Source: an uncultured Veillonella sp. (GTDB lineage Bacteria; Bacillota; Negativicutes; Veillonellales; Veillonellaceae). Taken from it: a stretch of DNA of 5,063 nucleotides. Positions 1 to 5,063 of the stretch are shown one piece after another. The stretch lies in contig CABQQJ010000089.1 of NCBI GenBank assembly GCA_902466275.1, forward strand, positions 1 to 5,063. The letters are read 5' to 3'. The notes under the pieces are model-generated. The model was not told the DNA's origin. It made no database searches and saw only the letters and a list, made by a program, of their open reading frames with translations. The first letter of the stretch is position 1; each line of letters starts with the position of its first letter. Both the position numbers and the translations under genes were made by a program.

Positions 1-1033
1 GGTTTGTAGTAAGGTCTAGGTCATGTACAATCAAGCGTAATGCTTCACCTAGTTCGGAGCCATCTCCGTGGTTGAATATGCGAGCTAAGGCACCAAACTT
101 ATCAGGGTTTGCACTCCATGTATATTCCACCGCAACAGGTTCAATAACGGCAAGGCCTACACCGTGAGTAATATCCTTAAGCCCACTAGCAGGATGTTCC
201 ATGCCATGAGCAAGTGTTACACCGGCGGTATTAATAACCATGCCTCCAATTGTGCTAGCCAATGTAACGGACTCCCAAGCTTTTGTAAGTTGAGTTTCGT
301 TGAGAACAGCTGATTTACTTTCAGCCTTTGCTTTCACATGTTTATATAGAGGCACAAGATATTGTGCTAACAAAGTTACAGCATAATGAGCTAATGCATC
401 GGTAAAAGGTTGTGCCGTTTTAGAGGTATACGCCTCGATATTATGACAGAGTGCATCAAAGCCCACAGATGCCAATACATGAGGAGGCATTGTACCCATT
501 ACAGCAGGGTCTACAATAGAAACCTTTGGCACAATAGCATTGCAGCGTAAGGATTTCTTATCACCTGTTTCAGGATTAGTAAGAACACCAAAACCGTTAC
601 CTTCAGAGCCAGTACCACAAGTCGTTGGAATAACAATAAGAGGCAGCGCATTATCACTAACTTTACGGTTGAAAATATAGTCGTTAATATCGCCTTCATT
701 CACCGCCATAAAGGCAATTCCTTTGGCACAGTCCATGATGGAACCACCGCCGATAGCAATAACCATATCACAGTTTTCAGATTTAGCTAATGCAGCGCCG
801 TCTAAGGCAGTTGTGGTCAATGGATTGGCATCTACTTGATCAAACAATACATGACCGATATGAGCTGCATCAAGCTTTGCTACCACCCGGTCATATAAAC
901 CAGATTTTTTGGCACTAGTACGACCAGTTACAATAAGAGCTTTCTTGCCATACGGTGCGGCAAAATCGGCAATATTATCTACTTTATTCCAACCAAATTG
1001 GATATTTACAGGTAAAAAATAAGAGAATTCCAT
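1..1033 (-). CDS. Iron-containing alcohol dehydrogenase, 3' end cut by the window edge
   Basis: The 344 visible residues belong to the group III, metal-dependent alcohol dehydrogenase family (Fe-ADH, PF00465), cytoplasmic enzymes that interconvert aldehydes and alcohols with NAD(P)H. The N-terminal dinucleotide-binding half carries GGGSIMD at residues 95-101 and PTTCGTGSE at 136-144. The C-terminal metal-binding half shows the expected ligand set: D193 and H197 in GFDALCH, H276 in LAHGMEH and H290 in ITHGVGL. The 4- and 14-residue spacings match the family. Family members run to about 380-400 residues, so roughly the last 40-50 are missing. A charged stretch around 231-250 makes the H197-H276 spacing longer than in FucO-type enzymes. 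The start is supported by AGAGG at about 1041-1047, 7 bases upstream, and by the promoter at 1073-1101. A fermentative role in NADH reoxidation (butanol or ethanol dehydrogenase type) is inferred; the substrate cannot be read from sequence. Confidence 0.93.
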   Translation of the reverse strand, partial: MEFSYFLPVNIQFGWNKVDNIADFAAPYGKKALIVTGRTSAKKSGLYDRVVAKLDAAHIGHVLFDQVDANPLTTTALDGAALAKSENCDMVIAIGGGSIMDCAKGIAFMAVNEGDINDYIFNRKVSDNALPLIVIPTTCGTGSEGNGFGVLTNPETGDKKSLRCNAIVPKVSIVDPAVMGTMPPHVLASVGFDALCHNIEAYTSKTAQPFTDALAHYAVTLLAQYLVPLYKHVKAKAESKSAVLNETQLTKAWESVTLASTIGGMVINTAGVTLAHGMEHPASGLKDITHGVGLAVIEPVAVEYTWSANPDKFGALARIFNHGDGSELGEALRLIVHDLDLTTN

Positions 1034-1072
1034 GTGATAACCTCTTTTCTTTGAAAACTAGTTCTTAAAGTT

Positions 1073-1101
1073 ATTGTAATGTATATTTGAGGGCATGTAA
1101 A
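1073..1101 (-). promoter_or_regulatory. Sigma-A-type promoter for the alcohol dehydrogenase
   Basis: Read on the minus strand, TTTACA (1096-1101) and TACAAT (1073-1078) are separated by exactly 17 bases, each one mismatch from the consensus -35 and -10. The start of transcription would fall near 1066, giving a leader of about 33 bases that contains the ribosome-binding site. An 8-bp palindrome AACTAGTT (1056-1063) lies just downstream of that start and could be an operator, though it is short enough to be chance. Confidence 0.7.
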
Positions 1102-1130
1102 ACCTCATAGGGCTTTCACCAGAAAACAGG

Positions 1131-1136
1131 TATACT
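1131..1136 (+). promoter_or_regulatory. Possible -10 element for the membrane-protein gene
   Basis: TATACT lies 46 bases upstream of the start codon at 1182 and differs from TATAAT at one position. No convincing -35 hexamer sits 16-18 bases upstream, so the promoter would need an activator or may lie elsewhere in this 148-bp divergent region. It does not overlap the minus-strand promoter at 1073-1101. Confidence 0.3.
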
Positions 1137-1181
1137 AATAATAAGAGGGGGTATTTATATTTATAGAGGGAGAGAACATCT

Positions 1182-2741
1182 ATGAAATTTGCCATTAAAC
1201 ATTTATGGTCATCGCTGCGGGACCTAGCAACGCAGTCGCCTATATTACTGGTATTAATTGCCATATTTTCATGTACTCCGTTGTATATTGAACAAGATTG
1301 GTTTGCCGAAATCGACATTAAGCTATACTCACTGTATTTCTTTATCGTTATATTACAAAGCTATATAACAAGAGCACGAAAGTTTTCCATATTATATACC
1401 TTAGTAAGTATCGGAATCAGCGTTGGCCTTTATATGATTCACGAAAGCTACGGCTATGTGCGAGGTATTGAACTGGCTACGGAAAATATATCGTACCTAT
1501 GGCTATACTCCATGATTGCCTTGTATTTTACATCGCCTGGTGAACACTACATCGGTGAAATCATTAACCGCATCAAACGGATTGGCATCACCCTTGTTAC
1601 GTCTACGCTATACAACATTGTTATCATCATGAGTTTATGGTTCTTCTTCATCATCGTGGACCAACCATTCAACTTTGAAGAAACCATTTTTAAGGTACTC
1701 GCATCCATTAATATATTCATTTGTCTATCTATGGTATGTTCTTACAAAGAGGATCCCGCAGGTCCTCCAGCACCAAACTCATTTTTTACGGTTGTATTCG
1801 GCATCATCTTGCCAAAGGCGTCCATTATTACAGGCATTCTAGCTAATATCTATTTGGTCTTGATCCTGTTAGGGCTTCGAGAGGATACGCGTTTCTTCTA
1901 CACCTACTATCCGTATGTAGCCATTTTCTACCTATTCTACTTGGCTAGCTTTAGATCTAGTGAAAGTAGCAGAACTCAGCAAATCTTGTGCTTCTTGTTC
2001 ATTACGTTAACTACATTGTGCTTAGCCCTGATCGGTAAGCGTGTTATTAATGAACCAATTCTCTGGCTCAATACAATTTACGTGAGTGCATTCAATTTAA
2101 TCTTCTTAGTACACAATATTTATTCTCTTGTGAAAGGTTTAAAACCTTCTGTACACACAACTGTTATGGCTCTAGCCTTAGGTGCTATTCTCTTGACACC
2201 ATTCATAGGCTATACAACGTATCGTGAATTTGTTACGTATACTAAAGTTGATGGAGAATGGCATGCAAGCCTACCAATAGCAGCCACCTTTGATCCTAAC
2301 TTCACAGACTACGGCACACCATATGTACCTGTAGACGATTTAAAACTGCCAGATACCAACCCAATAAACGGCAAACGAGTTGAATATATTAATTTTGATG
2401 CTATAACTGCACCAAAGGTTATTTCGATTGCAGGCTACGATAAATACATTGAAAACATCGAGTTAATTGTATACGAACAAGACCTTAAGGAATACCAAGT
2501 GGAAACTGCTAACTTCGACTCTATTTCCTTCAAATTCCTTAACCATGGCCTTGATCTAGAAGTATCTCTACCAAATGGTGTGACAGAGGTGCATCATATT
2601 TATGATAAATTCCTTACAGTCGATAAAACAGCTATCGATCCTGTCATTATAGAAGGCACTGGATACAAGCTATTGATTACGTCGTACTTCATAAACCAAT
2701 TCGATACGCGTAAACTTAAATTTAATGTACTTTATAATTAA
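1182..2741 (+). CDS. Polytopic membrane protein with C-terminal soluble domain, DUF4153-like
   Basis: The 519-residue protein has no recognised enzymatic motif. Residues 1-20 look like a short basic cytoplasmic N-terminus. About eleven hydrophobic segments follow, near 20-36, 45-61, 67-85, 103-117, 136-158, 168-186, 200-212, 214-232, 242-256, 268-286 and 293-316, with a last one at 325-345. The exact number is uncertain. Residues 350-519 are hydrophilic and rich in acidic and aromatic residues, with alternating beta-like stretches (for example IENIELIVYEQ at 423-433), so they form a folded domain on one side of the membrane. The overall plan, including GIILPKASIITGILANIYL near 207-225, resembles DUF4153 proteins (PF13687), whose function is unknown. 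The start is supported by AGAGGGAGAG at 1165-1174. The gene is monocistronic, divergent from the alcohol dehydrogenase, and ends before a hairpin terminator. A transport or envelope role would be a guess. Confidence 0.85.
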   Translation: MKFAIKHLWSSLRDLATQSPILLVLIAIFSCTPLYIEQDWFAEIDIKLYSLYFFIVILQSYITRARKFSILYTLVSIGISVGLYMIHESYGYVRGIELATENISYLWLYSMIALYFTSPGEHYIGEIINRIKRIGITLVTSTLYNIVIIMSLWFFFIIVDQPFNFEETIFKVLASINIFICLSMVCSYKEDPAGPPAPNSFFTVVFGIILPKASIITGILANIYLVLILLGLREDTRFFYTYYPYVAIFYLFYLASFRSSESSRTQQILCFLFITLTTLCLALIGKRVINEPILWLNTIYVSAFNLIFLVHNIYSLVKGLKPSVHTTVMALALGAILLTPFIGYTTYREFVTYTKVDGEWHASLPIAATFDPNFTDYGTPYVPVDDLKLPDTNPINGKRVEYINFDAITAPKVISIAGYDKYIENIELIVYEQDLKEYQVETANFDSISFKFLNHGLDLEVSLPNGVTEVHHIYDKFLTVDKTAIDPVIIEGTGYKLLITSYFINQFDTRKLKFNVLYN

Positions 2742-2789
2742 GCATATAATACAATATAGTAATAATTACAACATCATATATAATATGAC

Positions 2790-2821
2790 AAAAGCAGTAC
2801 CCCGGAAGGGGTACTGCTTTT
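2790..2821 (+). terminator. Bidirectional intrinsic terminator between convergent genes
   Basis: A perfect 14-bp stem (2790-2803 with 2808-2821, left arm AAAAGCAGTACCCC) is closed by a GGAA tetraloop of the stable GNRA type. On the plus strand the stem ends in TTTT followed by ATTC, 48 bases after the membrane-protein stop codon. On the minus strand it ends in TTTT followed by GTC, only 2 bases after the flavodoxin stop. The symmetry and placement mean one element can end both transcripts. The T runs are short, so termination probably relies on the very stable GC-rich stem top. Confidence 0.9.
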
Positions 2822-2823
2822 AT

Positions 2824-3342
2824 TCATCGATCTAACTTAGCTAGAATATGTTGAGCAAAGTCTTGGGCCGCTTTAAAATCGTCTTCATTTGGGTGTACTG
2901 CAGCTTGTTTGTGACGTGCATCGCGATCAGCAGATTGACCGTGGCTATGCCCTTTAGGAAACATCTTATACATCATTTCGATGACCTTAGGGTCTACCTT
3001 GCCTTGGCAGATGAAAGTCCCTACAGGCTCTACGCCATCGGGTAAACAATTTGCTGCATTGATTAAGCTCTCCTTAGCATGTGCCATTTGTGGTGGTACG
3101 CCTGCCGTTGCAAACAAGGCAATATGTGGATTATGTAATGTACCGAGTACATCACGAGCTTCTTTATTGGCTGTTCCTTTATCAACCCAGAATCCTACAA
3201 ACACAAGATCGTAAGATGATAAATCGGACGGCAATTCTTTCATAGATACACATGGTGTACCTGCTGGCAATACACTAGTAATAGCCTCAGCTACTTGTTT
3301 CGTGTTCCCTGTAAGGGAAGAATATATAACAATAGACTTCAT
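2824..3342 (-). CDS. Flavodoxin-family protein (PF12641-like)
   Basis: This 172-residue cytoplasmic protein should bind FMN and carry electrons. It opens with a beta strand and a flavodoxin phosphate loop, SSLTGNT at residues 8-14. It continues with VFVGFWVDKGTAN (47-59), where W52 is placed to stack on the isoalloxazine ring, and IALFATAG (74-81), the next strand-loop. The segment FICQGKVDPKVIE (110-122) and the late HPNEDD (150-155) are, from memory, typical of the Flavodoxin_3 group in anaerobes, some of which databases name BilS, after the partner of the bilirubin reductase BilR. No bilR-like gene is in the window, so that name is not adopted. The region 130-150 is rich in His (132, 134, 144, 150). 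The start is fixed by AGGAGGT at 3348-3354, 5 bases upstream. The gene converges on the membrane-protein gene and diverges from the reductase gene. Redox partners are unknown. Confidence 0.9.
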   Translation of the reverse strand: MKSIVIYSSLTGNTKQVAEAITSVLPAGTPCVSMKELPSDLSSYDLVFVGFWVDKGTANKEARDVLGTLHNPHIALFATAGVPPQMAHAKESLINAANCLPDGVEPVGTFICQGKVDPKVIEMMYKMFPKGHSHGQSADRDARHKQAAVHPNEDDFKAAQDFAQHILAKLDR

Positions 3343-3369
3343 GTCTTACCTCCTAATTAATATATATCT

Positions 3370-3398
3370 ATTATAGGACATGTATGACATGCTATTAA
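3370..3398 (-). promoter_or_regulatory. Promoter of the flavodoxin gene with a palindrome in its spacer
   Basis: On the minus strand a perfect TATAAT (3370-3375) follows a weaker -35, TTAATA (3393-3398, four of six consensus bases), after a 17-base spacer. The spacer holds the inverted repeat CATGT-ATG-ACATG (3379-3391), well placed for a repressor to block polymerase. The leader would be about 20 bases and includes the strong ribosome-binding site. The promoter call is good. The operator reading is inference, because 5-bp arms are short. Confidence 0.6.
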
Positions 3399-3592
3399 TA
3401 AAATAAATCACAATAGTATAGAGAAGGATATAGAACGGAATTTTATATACTACCACGTACTATTTTACTATTCACAAAAGAGATACATCATTCAAAATCA
3501 TCATATATGCTCTTTATATAGTACTTTCTAGCATTTATAACTATATCGATAAATTTAAGCATGCTATATTCATAAATTTCTAAATGTCAATA
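3399..3592. other. AT-rich intergenic stretch without a supported gene
   Basis: This is the middle of the 439-bp gap between the divergent flavodoxin and reductase genes. It has stop codons in all frames and no open frame with a ribosome-binding site. I see only minor repeats. ATAAATTT occurs twice (3549-3556 and 3572-3579). CATGCTAT occurs at 3560-3567 and also at 3388-3395, beside the flavodoxin promoter. Neither is beyond what such AT-rich sequence can give by chance. Confidence 0.5.
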
Positions 3593-3621
3593 TTGAATGT
3601 ATAGAATTTTTTCGCTATAAT
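3593..3621 (+). promoter_or_regulatory. Near-consensus promoter upstream of the ribonucleotide reductase gene
   Basis: TTGAAT (3593-3598) and a perfect TATAAT (3616-3621) are separated by 17 bases. Transcription should begin near 3628, about 154 bases before the reductase start codon. This is the best plus-strand promoter in the gap. The long leader it implies contains the palindrome at 3643-3678, so either transcripts are regulated there or this promoter makes a very short RNA. A second -10-like TATACT at 3709-3714 lacks a good -35. Confidence 0.65.
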
Positions 3622-3642
3622 CGTAACATAATGTATAAGCTT

Positions 3643-3681
3643 AATAAGAAAACTACCATATATTGTAGTTTTCTTATTTTT
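3643..3681 (+). terminator. Terminator-like near-perfect palindrome in the reductase leader
   Basis: Arms AATAAGAAAACTAC (3643-3656) and GTAGTTTTCTTATT (3665-3678) pair perfectly over 14 bp around an 8-base centre, CATATATT. The right arm runs on into three more T residues, so the plus strand reads TTATTTTTC as in an intrinsic terminator. The centre itself is palindromic, so the whole 36 bp is a dyad with a single mismatched pair (3657/3664). No gene needs terminating here, because both flanking genes point away. It is therefore an attenuator, the end of a short RNA begun near 3628, or a protein-binding operator. The stem is AT-rich, so termination efficiency is uncertain. Confidence 0.6.
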
Positions 3682-3683
3682 CT

Positions 3684-3745
3684 GATTAGACTTAACTTAA
3701 AGATATTTTATACTTTTCAGTCTAATCTTATATATGCTTAGATTA
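3684..3745 (+). promoter_or_regulatory. Overlapping inverted repeats in the reductase leader
   Basis: GATTAGACT (3684-3692) can pair over 9 bp with AGTCTAATC (3719-3727). Part of the latter, TAATCT (3723-3728), can instead pair with AGATTA (3740-3745). The two pairings exclude each other, which is the geometry of a switching leader. The stems are AT-rich with a long first loop (26 bases), so this may be only chance similarity. Confidence 0.25.
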
Positions 3746-3781
3746 ACAGTTTTATTACTTTTAAACTCAAGGGGAACAGTA

Positions 3782-5063
3782 ATGGAGATTATGATCAAGA
3801 AACGGGATGGCCATTTCGAGCCTTTATCCGTTGAAAAAACGAAACGTATGATTGCCTTCGCATGTTTGGGGTTAGATTCTTGTGATCCACTAGAATTGGA
3901 AATGGATGCGAAGTTACAATTCGTTGATGGCATGACAACTAAAGAAATTCAAAAAACGTTAGTACAAACAGCTATCGAAAAGGTTATCTCTAAAAAAGAC
4001 GACGGTTTCGGCAACCAAGTTAATAAAATGAACCAAGATTGGCAATTTGTAGCGGCTCGTCTATTCTTGTTCGATCTCTATAAAGAAGCAGCTATTACAC
4101 GCCGTTACAAAGCATTCGGTTATGGCAACTTCCCAAATCTTGTACATATGCTTGTAGAAGAGAAAAAATACGCTGACTTCTTCGTTACTGAATATACAGC
4201 TGACGAATTGCAAGAGTTAGGCGATTACATCAAACCTAAGCGCGACTATCTCTTCAACTATGAAGGTCTCAAATTATTGGCTGACCGTTACTTGGTAAAA
4301 GGTTTTAACAAAGAAATCTTTGAATTACCTCAAGAACGTTTCATGGCTATCGCAATGCATTTGGCTCTTGTAGAAGGGGAAAATAAAGTAGAATACGCTA
4401 AGAAATTCTACGATTTGATGAGTCAATTAAAAATGACGACAGCTACACCTACTTTGGCAAATGCTGGTACACCATTCCACCAATTGTCCTCTTGCTTTAT
4501 CTCTGGTGTAGATGATAACTTATGGTCCATTTACGACGTAAATAGCAAGTTCTCTCGCGTATCTAAACACGGTGGTGCTCTTGGTATCTACCTTGGTAAA
4601 GTTCGTGCATTGAACTCCGATATTCGCGGTTTCAAAAACTCCTCTGGTGGCGTTATTCCTTGGATTCGCTTGTACAATGATACAGCTGTTGCAGTAGACC
4701 AATTGGGTAAACGTAAAGGCGGCGCTACAGTAACACTTGATATTTGGCACAAAGACTTCTATGAATTCGTAGAACTTCGTACAAATAATGGTGATGATCG
4801 TCGCAAAGCGCACGATATCTTCCCTGCTATCTCCGTTCCAAATATCTTCATGGAACGTATGTTAGCTCGTGAAAACTTCACCCTCTTTGACCCTCATGAA
4901 ATCTTGGCTGTAAAAGGCTATTCCTTAGAGAATTACTTCGATACAGATGACAAAAAAGAGTTTACTAAACGCTATATCGAATGTGAACAAGATCCTAACT
5001 TACACGGCATCGAAGTACCAGCATTAGACATGATGAAAAAAATCATGCGCTCCGCTGTTGAAA
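3782..5063 (+). CDS. Class I ribonucleotide reductase, large (alpha) subunit, 3' end cut by the window edge
   Basis: The product reduces ribonucleoside diphosphates to deoxyribonucleotides together with a radical-generating beta subunit. The 427 visible residues begin with an ATP cone (about 3-95, KKRDGHFEPLSVEKT at 6-20), the allosteric activity site. The N-terminal reductase domain (about 140-215) and the start of the catalytic barrel follow. ATPTLANAGTP (221-231) leads to SSC with C238, the first redox-active cysteine (equivalent to E. coli NrdA C225). SKHGGALGIYLGKVRAL (261-277) and GKRKGGATVTLDIWH (309-323) are substrate- and effector-site segments. The radical-site N-x-C-x-E motif, its second cysteine and the C-terminal shuttle cysteines lie beyond the window. 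TLFDPHEI (367-374) and the absence of class II features favour class I (NrdA/NrdE). The start is chosen from AAGGGG at 3769-3774, 7 bases upstream; Met4 is a worse-spaced alternative. A beta-subunit gene is expected downstream. Confidence 0.93.
   Translation, partial: MEIMIKKRDGHFEPLSVEKTKRMIAFACLGLDSCDPLELEMDAKLQFVDGMTTKEIQKTLVQTAIEKVISKKDDGFGNQVNKMNQDWQFVAARLFLFDLYKEAAITRRYKAFGYGNFPNLVHMLVEEKKYADFFVTEYTADELQELGDYIKPKRDYLFNYEGLKLLADRYLVKGFNKEIFELPQERFMAIAMHLALVEGENKVEYAKKFYDLMSQLKMTTATPTLANAGTPFHQLSSCFISGVDDNLWSIYDVNSKFSRVSKHGGALGIYLGKVRALNSDIRGFKNSSGGVIPWIRLYNDTAVAVDQLGKRKGGATVTLDIWHKDFYEFVELRTNNGDDRRKAHDIFPAISVPNIFMERMLARENFTLFDPHEILAVKGYSLENYFDTDDKKEFTKRYIECEQDPNLHGIEVPALDMMKKIMRSAVE

Noticed and set aside
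511..699. Minus-strand open frame of 62 codons
   Set aside because: It lies inside the alcohol dehydrogenase gene on the same strand in another frame, and the dehydrogenase has the family motifs.
1111..1130. Rex or catabolite (cre) operator upstream of the alcohol dehydrogenase
   Set aside because: TTTC-ACCA-GAAA is a weak 4-bp inverted repeat and does not match the Rex (TTGTGAA...TTCACAA) or cre consensus well enough.
1058..1318. Minus-strand open frame of 86 codons at the divergent promoter region
   Set aside because: It overlaps the start of the membrane-protein gene and the dehydrogenase promoter, lacks a convincing ribosome-binding site, and has no recognisable protein features.
2848..3214. 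Two plus-strand open frames of 65 and 77 codons
   Set aside because: Both are antisense to the flavodoxin gene, which has an ideal ribosome-binding site and clear flavodoxin motifs.
2824..3342. Flavodoxin gene as nrdI
   Set aside because: NrdI proteins are usually shorter, sit in operon with nrdE/nrdF, and lack the WVDKGTAN and CQGKVDP segments seen here.
3622..3781. Cobalamin or other known riboswitch in the reductase leader
   Set aside because: I see no B12 box or other conserved riboswitch core, and the leader is short and very AT-rich.
3697..3933. Minus-strand open frame of 78 codons
   Set aside because: It is antisense to the reductase leader and start codon region and its sequence is low in complexity in the AT-rich part.
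4520..4813. Minus-strand open frame of 97 codons
   Set aside because: It is antisense to the conserved catalytic domain of the ribonucleotide reductase.
1..5063. Mobile element, CRISPR array, defence island or phage signature
   Set aside because: No transposase, integrase, regular repeats, terminal inverted repeats or target duplications are visible, and all four genes look like ordinary chromosomal genes.

Overview
This AT-rich window looks chromosomal. It is probably from an anaerobic, low-GC member of the Firmicutes/Negativicutes, and Veillonella or a close relative is my best guess. That guess is an inference from codon usage, Shine-Dalgarno sites, sigma-A-like promoters and the gene set. 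No rRNA or other marker gene confirms it. The window holds four protein genes, two of them cut by the edges. There is no sign of a mobile element, CRISPR array, tRNA or rRNA.

Layout. (1) 1-1033, minus strand: 3'-truncated iron-containing alcohol dehydrogenase with a well-formed promoter at 1073-1101. (2) 1182-2741, plus strand, divergent from the first gene: a polytopic membrane protein of 519 residues with a soluble C-terminal domain, resembling the DUF4153 group. (3) 2790-2821: a perfect 14-bp hairpin with a GGAA loop, placed as a shared bidirectional terminator between convergent genes. (4) 2824-3342, minus strand: a 172-residue flavodoxin-family protein with a TGNT FMN-phosphate loop, a near-ideal AGGAGGT ribosome-binding site and a promoter carrying a small palindrome. 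(5) 3343-3781: a strongly AT-rich divergent intergenic region of 439 bp. It contains a near-consensus plus-strand promoter (3593-3621), then a 36-bp near-perfect palindrome followed by T residues (3643-3681), then alternative pairings before the next gene. (6) 3782-5063, plus strand: the first 427 codons of a class I ribonucleotide reductase large subunit with an N-terminal ATP cone.

How the genes relate. No two complete genes share an operon: the pairs are divergent, convergent, divergent. The alcohol dehydrogenase would reoxidise NAD(P)H during fermentation. The flavodoxin is a one- or two-electron carrier of unknown partner. The reductase makes deoxyribonucleotides. The divergent flavodoxin/reductase pair invites the idea that the flavodoxin supplies electrons to the reductase system, but it is not a typical NrdI and the link is only positional.

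I do not see a clearly new biological system. The part most worth a second look is the leader of the reductase gene. There a strong promoter runs almost immediately into a terminator-like palindrome whose centre also resembles an NrdR operator.
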